Under the pieces are notes generated by a model. That model had not been told where the DNA came from, did no database searches, and saw only the letters and a program-made list of their open reading frames with translations. From Tamilnaduibacter salinus (GTDB taxonomy: Bacteria > Pseudomonadota > Gammaproteobacteria > Pseudomonadales > Oleiphilaceae): a stretch of 64,000 nucleotides of DNA. Location: the NCBI RefSeq assembly GCF_003096655.1, contig NZ_QEKQ01000002.1, forward strand, positions 62,001-126,000, given 5' to 3'. This document shows positions 56,368 to 64,000 of this stretch, one piece after another. Numbering within the stretch: position 1 is the first letter of the stretch; each line of letters begins with the position of its first letter. The translations under genes and the position numbers were made by a program.

Positions 56368-57450
56368 ATGACACAAGAAAGAACAACCCCCAAACCCAGC
56401 CCAACCGACCGCAAGGACACGTCCGAATGCCGTAACGTCGCCGTTCTTGGTGGCGGCAGCTTTGGCACCGCCATGACCAAGGTGCTGGCGGAAAACGGCC
56501 ATTGTGTGCGCTTCTGGATGCGTGATGAGGCTCAGGCCCGCGATGTGCGTGACAAAGGCGTCAACGACCGCTACATGCCGGATGTCAAGCTCGAGGGCAA
56601 CATTGACCCAACCACCGATCTGGCCGCGGCGATCCGCGGTGCCGAGGCGGTCTTTGTGGCGATTCCGAGTAAGGCGTTTCGGTCGGTGATCCGCGAGCAC
56701 GCCGAAGACTTTGAAGCCGATCAGGCGGTGGTCAGCCTGACCAAAGGCATTGAGCGTGATGGCTTCCGGTTGATGAGTGAGATTCTGCAGGAAGAGATTC
56801 CCCGTTGCCGGACCGGCGTTCTGAGCGGTCCGAACCTAGCTGGGGAAATCGTTAACCGAGACCTGACGGCGACGGTCATTGCCGCCAAGGACCCGGATGT
56901 CCGGCGCACCGTGCAGTGTCTTCTCGGTTGTGAGTACTTCCGCGTCTACGCAAATGTGGATGTGTACGGCGTTGAACTGGCCGGCGCCCTCAAGAACATC
57001 TATGCGATTGTGGCGGGGATGGCGGCCGCGATGGACCTCGGCGAAAACGCCAAATCCATGCTGATCACCCGCAGCCTGGCCGAAATGAGCCGGTTTGCCG
57101 TCAGCCTGGGTGCCAACCCGATGACCTTCATGGGGCTGGCGGGCATTGGGGATTTGATTGTCACCTGTACGTCATCCCGCAGCCGTAACTTCCGTATCGG
57201 ATACGCGGTTGGGAAAGGCCGCGCGCTGGATGAAGCGGCTGCCGAAATTGGCCAGGTCGCCGAAGGGGTGCACACGTTGTTGCTGGTCAAGGAAAAGGCA
57301 GACGATGTGGGCGTCTACATGCCGCTGGTTCGGGGCCTGTATGACATTCTGTACGGCAATGCGTCGATCAGCGCCGTAATCAATGGCCTGATGATGGCGG
57401 TGCAGAACTCTGACGTTGAGTTCATCCTGCCACGAACGGTGGCTCAGTAA
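56368..57450 (+). CDS. gpsA: Glycerol-3-phosphate dehydrogenase [NAD(P)+]
   Basis: Makes sn-glycerol 3-phosphate from dihydroxyacetone phosphate for phospholipid synthesis. The NAD motif VAVLGGGSFGTAM is at about 25, SLTKGIE at about 123, the active-site lysine in VELAGALKNIYAI (about 209), and GLAGIGDLIVTCTSSRSRNF at about 260. About 24 residues precede the usual start, an N-terminal extension. ATG at 56368 is preferred over the GTG at 56344, which overlaps the STAS gene; neither has a strong ribosome-binding site. Confidence 0.95.
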   Translation: MTQERTTPKPSPTDRKDTSECRNVAVLGGGSFGTAMTKVLAENGHCVRFWMRDEAQARDVRDKGVNDRYMPDVKLEGNIDPTTDLAAAIRGAEAVFVAIPSKAFRSVIREHAEDFEADQAVVSLTKGIERDGFRLMSEILQEEIPRCRTGVLSGPNLAGEIVNRDLTATVIAAKDPDVRRTVQCLLGCEYFRVYANVDVYGVELAGALKNIYAIVAGMAAAMDLGENAKSMLITRSLAEMSRFAVSLGANPMTFMGLAGIGDLIVTCTSSRSRNFRIGYAVGKGRALDEAAAEIGQVAEGVHTLLLVKEKADDVGVYMPLVRGLYDILYGNASISAVINGLMMAVQNSDVEFILPRTVAQ

Positions 57451-57468
57451 GCGGAACGGGGGCGTGCC

Positions 57469-57921
57469 GTGCATCTGCTCATTATGCGACATGGCGAGGC
57501 CGGCTGGCACAGCCGGGATCATGATCGGGAGCTGACCGACGCCGGACGGCTCGCCTCCGGCCGGGTCGCCCGTGATATCGCCGAGTCCCGCTGGCGCCCG
57601 GAGGTCATCTGGAGCAGCCCGCTGGTCCGGGCGCAACAAACGGCGGCTTTGGTTTCTGAGGCCCTCAATGTGCCGGTACAGGAAAAGGCCTTTCTCCGGC
57701 CCGACGATGACCCGGGTGAGTGCCTGGATGCGTTACTGACCGGGAATCTTCCGGAGGCAGTATTGATTGTCTCGCATATGCCGTTCGTTGGGGCGCTGTC
57801 GACACTGATGGTGGATGCGCACCGCAACGGCATCCCGTTCATGACCGGTCAGGCGGTGGTGATTGATCTGCCCGTGGTCGGGCCTGGATGTGGGGATCTC
57901 CGGGCACAGTTTCTACCTTAA
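57469..57921 (+). CDS. sixA: Phosphohistidine phosphatase SixA
   Basis: Small histidine-phosphatase (150 residues). The catalytic RHG motif is at the N terminus (LLIMRHGEAG), LTDAGRLASGRVAR follows, and the second catalytic His lies in VLIVSHMPFVG (about 103). The start is GTG, 18 bases after gpsA. SixA removes phosphate from histidine phosphotransfer domains, so it could act on phosphorelays such as that feeding the nearby HsbR-like regulator, though that is speculative. Confidence 0.92.
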   Translation: MHLLIMRHGEAGWHSRDHDRELTDAGRLASGRVARDIAESRWRPEVIWSSPLVRAQQTAALVSEALNVPVQEKAFLRPDDDPGECLDALLTGNLPEAVLIVSHMPFVGALSTLMVDAHRNGIPFMTGQAVVIDLPVVGPGCGDLRAQFLP

Positions 57922-57945
57922 AAAGATGCGATAAGATGTTGATTC

Positions 57946-59076
57946 TCAGGTAATCAACTCGTCGAGCCGTTTGAGTGCCAGCTCCAGAGAAGCCCAGGGT
58001 GTGTAGAAATGCGGTGAGAACCGCACGCCGCCACCACGACCGGCACAGATCACATGTTGATCCATCAGGGCGCGATAGAGACGTTGTGAGTCCTGTCCGT
58101 CCATCCGGAACGTCAGGATACCGGAGCGACGACCGGGAGCCATGCTGGTGATCAGGTTCACTCCGGGGCGCTTGTGCAACTCCGCTGCCAGCCACTGTAT
58201 CCGCTCGTCGATGGCCTGTTGTACGGCGCTCATTCCCACCTCCAGCAGCAAGCCGGTACTGGCCTCCAGAGCATGGGCGGCAAGGAGATTGGGGCTGCCA
58301 CACTCGAAACGGGTAGCGTCCGGTGACAGTGTCCAGTCCTTCTGATCGAAGTCGCCCCGGTTGGCCACCATGTGCCAGCCATGCTCAATGACGCGGAGCC
58401 GATCCCGCAGATCAGGGCGCACATAGAACACGCCGAGCCCTTCGGGCCCGAGCAGCCATTTGTGCCCGTCTGCCATGGTGAAATCGATGGCCATACCCTG
58501 AACGTCCAGCGGCTGGGCGCCGAGGCTCTGGATGGCATCGACACAGAAGAGAATACCGCGCTCGCGGCACTGCGCACCGAGTTTGTACAGATCCAGTGTG
58601 AGCCCGGTCCCGTACTGAACCGAACTCACGGCCAGCAGGCGTGTCCGCTCCGTCATGGCCTCCGCCAGACGCTGTTCTGCGCCTTCCGCCGGCGTCATGG
58701 GGACGGTCCGGACCGCCACGCCCCGATCGGCCAGCGCTTCCCAGACGATTCGGTTGGAGGGAAACTCCTGATCGGTTGTGACGATCTCGTCGCCGGCCTT
58801 CCAGTCAAGGCCCTGTGCCACGAACGACAGGGCCTCTGAGGTATTTTTCACCAGGGCAATGTCCTCGACGGAGGGGGCATTCAGCAGGGCGGCCAGGTTG
58901 CGGCGCAGGGACTGCTCGACCGTCAGCCACCGGGGATAGGCGCTGGCGCCCTGGGTGGCGTTCTCCCGGGCAAAGGCGGCAACCCGCTCGGCGGCCCGCT
59001 CGGGCCAGGGGGCGACGGCCGCATGGTTGAGATAGGCCAGATCCGGGTCCTGGGGAAACTCCCGCTCCAGTTCCAT
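57946..59076 (-). CDS. Class V aminotransferase (isopenicillin-N-epimerase/cysteine-desulfurase-like)
   Basis: PLP enzyme of 376 residues. The start AYLNHAAVAPWPERAAERV is typical of class V. The PLP-binding region includes ALVKNTSEALSFVAQGL (about 73), the Asp in ILFCVDAIQSLGAQPLD (about 174) and the Schiff-base lysine in MADGHKWLLGPEGLGVFYV (about 203). No reactive Cys loop of desulfurases is evident. The substrate is unknown. It converges on sixA and diverges from the DUF1285 gene. Confidence 0.87.
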   Translation of the reverse strand: MELEREFPQDPDLAYLNHAAVAPWPERAAERVAAFARENATQGASAYPRWLTVEQSLRRNLAALLNAPSVEDIALVKNTSEALSFVAQGLDWKAGDEIVTTDQEFPSNRIVWEALADRGVAVRTVPMTPAEGAEQRLAEAMTERTRLLAVSSVQYGTGLTLDLYKLGAQCRERGILFCVDAIQSLGAQPLDVQGMAIDFTMADGHKWLLGPEGLGVFYVRPDLRDRLRVIEHGWHMVANRGDFDQKDWTLSPDATRFECGSPNLLAAHALEASTGLLLEVGMSAVQQAIDERIQWLAAELHKRPGVNLITSMAPGRRSGILTFRMDGQDSQRLYRALMDQHVICAGRGGGVRFSPHFYTPWASLELALKRLDELIT

Positions 59077-59209
59077 GACGATGATTCCTTTGCCGTGATT
59101 GAAATCGGCGCTGTGAACGCCACAATAAAGGCATCATAACAGCGGCCAACAGGTTTCTGCTGCAACAGGCGCAGAGGCGGGCCGCAGCGCAACAGGGCAG
59201 TCAGAATTG

Positions 59210-59782
59210 ATGACCGATAACACCAAACGCATTGCCGAGCAGATTGAAGAGGCCCGTCGGAGTTTCGATGGCCGACCGCCGATTCATCAGTGGCATCCCG
59301 AGTTGTCCGGCGAGATCGACATTGTGATCAAACGCAGCGGCCAGTGGGTTTACCAGGGGCGGCCGATCGAGCGCCAGGGGCTGGTCAAGCTGTTTGCGTC
59401 GATTCTTCGCCGCGAGCACGACGGGGCGTACTACCTGGTGACACCGGTCGAAAAATGGCGGCTTCAGGTCGAGGACACGGCGTTGCTCGCCCATTCGGTG
59501 TCGGCCACAGGCAACGACCGGGATCAGACACTCACGCTGACGCTGAACACCGGCGAAACGCTGGTGGTCGGTCCGGACCACCCGCTGTCTGTCAGTCATT
59601 ATCCGAACAGCGATGAGCCGCGCCCGGTCGTGCGTGTGACGCACGGCGTGGATGCGCGACTGGTGACCAATGCGTTCTATGACCTTGCCGGGCTCGCCGT
59701 AGAGGAAGATCGTGACGGCCTGACTCGACTTGGGGTGTGGAGCGACCGAATGTTCTTTCCGCTGGATGATGACCCGGTCTGA
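59210..59782 (+). CDS. DUF1285 family protein
   Basis: Cytoplasmic protein of 190 residues. The pattern PPIHQWHPELSGEIDIVIKRSGQWVYQG, IERQGLVKLFASILRREHDGAYYLVTPVEKWRLQVED and the second beta domain ending VWSDRMFFPL is the DUF1285 family. Its role is unknown. ATG at 59210 is adjacent to a TTG at 59207. Monocistronic by spacing. Confidence 0.87.
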   Translation: MTDNTKRIAEQIEEARRSFDGRPPIHQWHPELSGEIDIVIKRSGQWVYQGRPIERQGLVKLFASILRREHDGAYYLVTPVEKWRLQVEDTALLAHSVSATGNDRDQTLTLTLNTGETLVVGPDHPLSVSHYPNSDEPRPVVRVTHGVDARLVTNAFYDLAGLAVEEDRDGLTRLGVWSDRMFFPLDDDPV

Positions 59783-60007
59783 AGAAAATCATTGGGCGGT
59801 GGGGTTGAAATCAGGTCCCCTCGTTACAAAGTCTGGTGGAACGCGCTCGTTCACGTTTGTTAGTGTGTGGAGACCTGAATCGCTGACAGGCAGCGCCTGG
59901 CAAACGAGGATGCGGGGTCGTCAGTCCCTCTGTGCAGTCCGGCTGTTCATGACCACTTTCGAGCCCTTTCAAAAACTCACAGTCATTGCGACATGCAAGG
60001 AGATTTC

Positions 60008-60469
60008 ATGGCTCAACCTCGCGTTGTAACCATCCATTACACCCTGACGAACGATCAGGGTGAGCAGCTCGACTCGTCTCGCGAAGAGGGCCGCGAGCCG
60101 CTTTCCTACGTTGAAGGCGCCCAGAACATCATCGGTGGCCTGGAAAACGCCCTGAACGACAAGGACGCGGGTGACAAGGTCAATGTGGCCGTCACGCCGG
60201 AAGAGGGCTATGGCGAAGTCAACGAAGAACTGGTCCAGCCGGTTCCGCGCTCTGCATTCGAAGGCGTCGATCAGATCGAGCCGGGTATGCAGTTCCAGGC
60301 CCAGACTCCGGGCGGTCCGCAGATCGTTCGTGTCGTGGAAGTTGGCGAAGAGGAAGTGACCATTGACGCCAACCATCCGCTGGCGGGTCAGAACCTGAAT
60401 TTCGACGTGGAAGTCGTCGAAACTCGGGAAGCGACCGATGAAGAGCAGGAGCACGGCCACGTTCACTGA
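60008..60469 (+). CDS. slyD: FKBP-type peptidyl-prolyl isomerase, SlyD-like
   Basis: Folding helper of 153 residues. IHYTLTNDQGEQLDSSREEGREPLSYVEGAQNIIGGLE is the FKBP start, and the IF insert lies at about 75-120. GEEEVTIDANHPLAGQNLNFDVEVV marks the return to the FKBP domain. The long His/Cys metal-binding tail of E. coli SlyD is replaced by a short acidic end, EQEHGHVH. ATG at 60008 is preferred over 59993 because AAGGAG (59996-60001) lies between the two. A terminator follows. Confidence 0.9.
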   Translation: MAQPRVVTIHYTLTNDQGEQLDSSREEGREPLSYVEGAQNIIGGLENALNDKDAGDKVNVAVTPEEGYGEVNEELVQPVPRSAFEGVDQIEPGMQFQAQTPGGPQIVRVVEVGEEEVTIDANHPLAGQNLNFDVEVVETREATDEEQEHGHVH

Positions 60470-60494
60470 ACGGCGCCAGGCTTTTGTGACCGAG

Positions 60495-60521
60495 GGGCCT
60501 CACTCAGTGAGGCCCTTCTTG
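60495..60521 (+). terminator. Intrinsic terminator after slyD
   Basis: GGGCCTCAC (60495-60503) pairs with GTGAGGCCC (60507-60515) around TCA, followed by TTCTTGTT. The stem overlaps the last codons of the convergent channel gene. Confidence 0.7.
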
Positions 60522-61600
60522 TTGGCGCCTGGAAAACCATTGGCGTCGTCCTCAGTCCGGCCGACCACCTGGGCCCTCAGCCTGGGCAGGCAATCGGCAT
60601 GATACCGTTGAACAAATGTGACCATCCCTTCGCGGATCAGGCATCTCAGATCCCAGCTCCGACTTGAGTCCTGCGCACTCATCAGGAAGCGTACCTGCAT
60701 CGCGCGCTCATCGGAGTCCGTCACCTGAACGCGCTCCAATTGACCATCCCAGAGTTCCGTTGTGCGCAGCAGACGGCTGAACTCGTCGCGCAGAGGCTCG
60801 ATGGGCATGGCGTAGTCCACCCAAAGGAACACAGTACCGAGCATATCGGCATTATTCCGGGACCAATTCTGGAACGGATTTTCGATGAACCACTGCAGCG
60901 GCATGACCAGTCGTCTCAGGTCCCAGACCCGTAAAACGACGTAGGTTGCCGTCACCTCTTCCACCCAACACCACTCTCCCTGGACGTTGAGCACATCGTC
61001 GATCCGGAAAGGCTGTGTCAAAGCGATCTGCATCCCCGCGAGAAGGTTTCCCAGAACCGGACGGGCGGCGAACCCGAGGATGATGCCGCCGATACCGGCG
61101 GAGGCCAGCAGGCTCGTACCCAACTGCTGGACGGAATTGAACGTCATCAGTGCGGAACCTAGGCCAATGATCACGATCAGAACATTGAGTCCCCGAACCA
61201 GAAAACGGGTCTGGGTCTCGACCTTGCGAGCACGGCGCCATTCACCCTCCTGGACCGGGTTGAGGGTCACGATCACGTCACCGATCGCGGCCGTGCACCG
61301 CACAGCAGCCCAGGTTAGCGAGAGAATCAGCAGCGGTGTCGCGATGTGCAGAAACAGGCCCAGCATTGGGAGGTCTTGGGGCACCGCTCTCAGAACCCCG
61401 TGGAGTACCATGAGGCAGAGTGACACGCCGAGGGGTTTGGCCGCCGAGTCGAGAAACATGCGACCGATGGCCTTTGAGCGGGTCAGTCGACGCACAATGC
61501 GCAGAAGGATGTGATAAACCAGTACTGTGACCGCAACGGCAGCGAATGCCAGCAGCGTGGGTGTCAGCCAGTCCATGAGGTCGCCCGAGAGGGTGTCCAT
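60500..61600 (-). CDS. MscS-family mechanosensitive ion channel
   Basis: Inner-membrane channel of 366 residues releasing solutes on osmotic downshift, or a related small-conductance type. Four membrane spans are visible (about 13-33, 56-76, 85-105 and 128-150). The pore helix region is GTSLLASAGIGGIILGFAARPVLGNLLAGMQIALTQPF (about 158-195). The beta and C-terminal domains follow. ATG at 61600 has no clear ribosome-binding site; ATG at 61576 is possible. The gene ends inside the slyD terminator hairpin. Confidence 0.9.
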   Translation of the reverse strand: MDTLSGDLMDWLTPTLLAFAAVAVTVLVYHILLRIVRRLTRSKAIGRMFLDSAAKPLGVSLCLMVLHGVLRAVPQDLPMLGLFLHIATPLLILSLTWAAVRCTAAIGDVIVTLNPVQEGEWRRARKVETQTRFLVRGLNVLIVIIGLGSALMTFNSVQQLGTSLLASAGIGGIILGFAARPVLGNLLAGMQIALTQPFRIDDVLNVQGEWCWVEEVTATYVVLRVWDLRRLVMPLQWFIENPFQNWSRNNADMLGTVFLWVDYAMPIEPLRDEFSRLLRTTELWDGQLERVQVTDSDERAMQVRFLMSAQDSSRSWDLRCLIREGMVTFVQRYHADCLPRLRAQVVGRTEDDANGFPGANKKGLTE

Positions 61601-61823
61601 GCGTCATACCCTGGATAATGAATGTCAGAGTCAGTGTAGATAGCATGTCCCCAAGAAACAGCCCACCAGGCCGGAAAGTGTTGCTGCTGTCCGGTACGAC
61701 GAAACGCATCGGGCTTCGGCGGGATCGGCGTGACGGTGGACGCCGCTTGTGGCACCGTCGTTTGAGTGCAACGGCGTTACCACCTCACCCAGAGTGAGTG
61801 AGCATGCGAACAAAGGAGTCAGA

Positions 61824-62462
61824 ATGAGCAAGACACTGGTTATCGGTGCCAACGGACAAATCGGGCAGAAGCTGGTCAAGCGCCTGGTTGAGCGGGGTCA
61901 TCCGGTTCGGGCGATGGTGCGCAATACCGAACAGGAGCGGGCGCTCTCGGCCCTGGGGGCTGAGGTTGTGACGGGGGACCTGGAGGGCGACTTTGAATCG
62001 ACCCTGGATGATTGCGATGCGCTGGTCTTCACAGCCGGTTCCGGCCCGAAAACGGGGCTGGATAAGACCCTGCTTGTGGACGCCTGGGGCGCCGCGAAAA
62101 CGATCAACGCCGCCGTCGATAAGGGCATCAGACGGTACGTTATGGTCAGCTCCCGCGGCGCCGCCAACCCCGACTTCGGTCCTGAGGCGATCAAGCCCTA
62201 CTGTGTTGCCAAACACATGGCGGACCACTATCTGACCACCAGCATCCTCGATTACACCATCCTGCGCCCGGGTCGGCTGCTGGATGAGCCGGCCACGGGT
62301 CGGTTCCGGACCCAGCGCCCCGAGGCGAAGGATGAGCAGGTGATCACCAGGGAGGACACGGCCGATGCGATCGTCTACTGCCTCGAGCGTGAGCACACGA
62401 TTCATCAGATCTACGAGCTCTATCAGGGACATGAGGGGCTGGAAGAGGCGCTTGGGGAGTAA
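61824..62462 (+). CDS. NAD(P)-binding atypical SDR (YwnB/NmrA-like)
   Basis: Protein of 212 residues with a single Rossmann fold. LVIGANGQIGQKLVKRLVERG is at the N terminus, VFTAGSGPKTGLDKTLLVDAWGAAKTINAA at about 78, and MVSSRGAANPD at about 115. YCVAKHMADHYL keeps a Tyr/Lys-like site. ATG at 61824 has AAAGGAG (61812-61818) five bases upstream and is preferred to the longer frame. The family includes redox sensors and reductases; substrate unknown. Confidence 0.87.
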   Translation: MSKTLVIGANGQIGQKLVKRLVERGHPVRAMVRNTEQERALSALGAEVVTGDLEGDFESTLDDCDALVFTAGSGPKTGLDKTLLVDAWGAAKTINAAVDKGIRRYVMVSSRGAANPDFGPEAIKPYCVAKHMADHYLTTSILDYTILRPGRLLDEPATGRFRTQRPEAKDEQVITREDTADAIVYCLEREHTIHQIYELYQGHEGLEEALGE

Positions 62463-62473
62463 CCGATACCGCC

Positions 62474-62750
62474 ATGCCGTTTCCCCATTGAACAGAAGCT
62501 CGTGATTGGGGTCGCTTCCAGCGCGCTCTTCGATCTGGAGCGCCCGTCCCATGAGCGCGCGATCAATAGGCTGGAGCAGTGGGGCGTCAGCGCCAGTGAA
62601 ACCTTCTTTCTTGGCGGGATGCGCAAGGAGCGCATTCTCCAGGTGCTCCAGCCTCCCATGTGTTTTGACGATCAGCGGACCCACCTGACCGCCCATGCAG
62701 CGGGTATCCCAATGGCCCATATACCGTTTGGCATTGCCAATATACCCTGA
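62474..62750 (+). pseudogene. Decayed 5'-nucleotidase (Pfam 5-nucleotidase) remnant
   Basis: Only the two ends of a roughly 300-residue gene remain. The N-terminal part MPFPIEQKLVIGVASSALFDLE is readable only if one C of the CCCC run at 62483-62486 is removed, since the ATG frame otherwise stops at TGA. It joins directly to the C-terminal part RPSHERAINRLEQWGVS, FFLGGMRKERILQVLQ, CFDDQRTHL and HIPFGIAN. About 200 central residues are missing. A frameshift plus an in-frame-looking deletion make this a pseudogene. Confidence 0.8.
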
Positions 62751-62878
62751 ATTCCGTACCACTCGTTCTGAGTGTTGTGAATATGTAACCGAATCGACCG
62801 CCGGTCTGTCGTATTGAATATCCGTTCAGTACCATTCCGGCCCTCAATTCGACATGGTTCTTTGAATGGAGTGCAATC

Positions 62879-63622
62879 ATGCTGCGCAAATCCGGTCTGC
62901 TACTGACCCTGTTCCTGATGGCGGGGTGCGCTACGGCTACCGAAAAGCTGCGGATCTATACTGAACAGTATCCGCCGTACAATATGACGACGAATGGCCA
63001 GCCCTTTGCCCACAAGGCCAGAGACGTCACAGGCCTGTGTACGGACGTGATGAAAGCACTGCTTGATGGTACCGATCTTGAGTACAGCATTAAGCTGCGT
63101 GATCTGAGCTATGGGCTGAAACGAACGAAACAGCACCCGAATCACGGCATCTATTGCGTGTCCAAAACGGAGGAACGCAAGCCGTTCTTTAAGTGGATCG
63201 GCCCGCTTTCGACCATTGAATGGACCCTCTTCGCAAAACCCGGGTCGTCCATTGAGCTGGAAAATCTTCAGGATGCGCGGGACTATCAGATCGGCGGTTA
63301 CCGGGGTGACGTCATGACCGGCTACCTGGCGGATAAGGGGTTTGATGTATCGGCGATCAGCAACAACGGGCTGAATGCCCAGCGGCTGGTGCAGGATCAG
63401 ATTGACCTCTGGGTGGCGGACGGTCTGGCTGGTCCCTACCTGGCGGCGGATGCCTCGGATGTGACCGACCTCAAGCGGGTACTGGTATTCCGGGAAACCC
63501 CCATGTATCTTGCCGTTCACAAGGACACGGACCCGGTAATCCTGAAGGCCTTGCGTGAGGGCTACCAGAGGCTGGTACAGTCCGGCGAGAAGGAGACCAT
63601 CACTCGATCTTACGGCCTTTAA
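62879..63622 (+). CDS. Solute-binding lipoprotein (SBP_bac_3-like)
   Basis: Exported protein of 247 residues with lipobox LMAGC (Cys17). The mature part has the periplasmic binding protein type 2 pattern: LRIYTEQYPPYNMTTNGQ at the N terminus, GLCTDVMKALL (about 57), YGLKRTKQHPNHGIYCVSKTEERKPFFKWIGPL, and YLAVHKDTDPVILKALREGYQ near the end. No permease or ATPase genes adjoin, so it may be an orphan receptor domain. A hairpin (63626-63655) follows. Confidence 0.85.
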   Translation: MLRKSGLLLTLFLMAGCATATEKLRIYTEQYPPYNMTTNGQPFAHKARDVTGLCTDVMKALLDGTDLEYSIKLRDLSYGLKRTKQHPNHGIYCVSKTEERKPFFKWIGPLSTIEWTLFAKPGSSIELENLQDARDYQIGGYRGDVMTGYLADKGFDVSAISNNGLNAQRLVQDQIDLWVADGLAGPYLAADASDVTDLKRVLVFRETPMYLAVHKDTDPVILKALREGYQRLVQSGEKETITRSYGL

Positions 63623-63625
63623 TGC

Positions 63626-63655
63626 GGATCAGGACCGTACGAGCGGTGCTGATCC
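63626..63655 (+). terminator. Hairpin after the solute-binding lipoprotein gene
   Basis: GGATCAG-G-ACCG (63626-63637) pairs with CGGT-G-CTGATCC (63644-63655), with one internal G-G mismatch and a 6-base loop. There is no T run. It lies immediately before the riboswitch. Confidence 0.45.
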
Positions 63656-63664
63656 GATCCAATC

Positions 63665-63761
63665 GTCGCCAGGGGAGTCCCGACTGTCCGTGCCGGGGCT
63701 GAGAGTGTCTCTGACAGACCCTGGAACCTGAACCGGTCCATACCGGCGGAGGAAGTGCGAC
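63665..63761 (+). promoter_or_regulatory. TPP riboswitch (THI element)
   Basis: The conserved parts are in order: P1 GTCGC (63665-63669) pairing with GCGAC (63757-63761); GGGG (63672-63675); P3 AGTCCCG/CGGGGCT; CTGAGA (63699-63704); ACCCTGGAACCTGA; the P4/P5 ACCGG/CCGG pair; and GCGGAGGAAG. The GGAGG ribosome-binding site lies inside the 3' conserved block and P1 ends right before the ATG, so ligand binding should block translation directly. Confidence 0.9.
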
Positions 63762-64000
63762 ATGATGATGACCCACCTTGCCGCCATCGTGGCGGCATTG
63801 TGCCTCTTTGGTTGGCTGGGCTTGCGAGCCCGAAAGACGGCCAACGGCATTGACGACTACATGACCGCCCGCAACAGCCAGGGGGCTGGCACCATTGGCC
63901 TGTCATTTCTCGCCTCTGGAATGGGGGCCTGGATTCTGTTTGCGCCGCCGGAAGTCGGCGCCTTCGTCGGCCCCGTTGCGTTAGCGGGCTACGCGTTTGG
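63762..64000 (+). CDS. Sodium:solute symporter family protein, 5' part only
   Basis: First 79 residues of an SSS-family transporter, cut by the window end. A membrane span covers about 4-22 (LAAIVAALCLFGWLGLRARK), followed by DDYMTARNSQGAGTIGLSFLASGMGAWILFAPPEVGAF, the typical start of such symporters. A TPP riboswitch abuts its start codon, so the substrate is probably a thiamine precursor (pyrimidine or thiazole moiety) or thiamine. SSS-type candidates of this kind were called ThiV in comparative genomics. Confidence 0.82.
   Translation, partial: MMMTHLAAIVAALCLFGWLGLRARKTANGIDDYMTARNSQGAGTIGLSFLASGMGAWILFAPPEVGAFVGPVALAGYAF

Overview
The window is about 60% GC, gene-dense chromosomal DNA of a gammaproteobacterium. 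Gene orders such as GntR-smc-zipA-ligA and cheR-cheV/flgA-flgM-flgN match the Pseudomonas/Marinobacter side of the class. The proteins are rich in Asp and Glu, which fits a marine or moderately halophilic species. That placement is inference from gene order and composition; no rRNA gene is present. I see no prophage, CRISPR array or complete insertion sequence. The mobile-type DNA consists of two small MITE-like elements and traces of a second short palindromic repeat.

Layout. Positions 71-11299 carry the TCA-cycle block sdhCDAB-sucAB-lpd-sucCD, closed by a strong terminator. Positions 11477-15237 hold trpS-scpA-scpB-rluB, facing a diguanylate cyclase (15289-16266). Positions 16504-23969 hold a GntR regulator, smc, zipA and ligA. 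Next come a 920-residue lipoprotein (24100-26862), a CBS-domain protein and mnmC, then a protein fusing a perfect cyclic-di-GMP-binding MshEN signature to a membrane segment and an unknown C-terminal domain (29794-30525), a PPP-type phosphatase and tRNA-Ser(GGA). Positions 31791-35449 carry cheR and cheV diverging from flgA-flgM-flgN, with a textbook sigma-28 promoter before flgM. pxpA, a chemoreceptor and gabT follow. A 3.3-kb segment (40311-43606) with hemH, a tyrosine-phosphatase-like protein, a phasin and a TetR regulator lies between two inverted 169-bp MITE-like copies, each of which supplies the stop codon of a neighbouring gene.

Positions 44721-51547 hold an eight-gene, minus-strand operon with every junction overlapping: fatty-acid desaturase, NTF2-like protein, SDR, flavin amine-oxidase-like protein, DUF1365, cyclopropane-fatty-acid-synthase-like methyltransferase, DUF2878 and a secreted protein. 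It probably modifies membrane fatty acids, and diverges from a renalase-like flavoprotein. Positions 53004-61600 hold an HD-domain phosphohydrolase, an HsbR/HsbA-like partner-switching pair, gpsA, sixA, a class V aminotransferase, a DUF1285 protein, a SlyD-like isomerase and an MscS-family channel. The right end has an NAD(P)-binding protein, a decayed 5'-nucleotidase pseudogene, a solute-binding lipoprotein, and a TPP riboswitch directly abutting the start of a sodium:solute symporter cut by the window edge.

Several genes share a cyclic-di-GMP and motility theme: the GGEEF enzyme, the MshEN protein, the HsbR/HsbA-like switch whose Pseudomonas counterpart acts on FlgM, and flgM itself with its FliA promoter.
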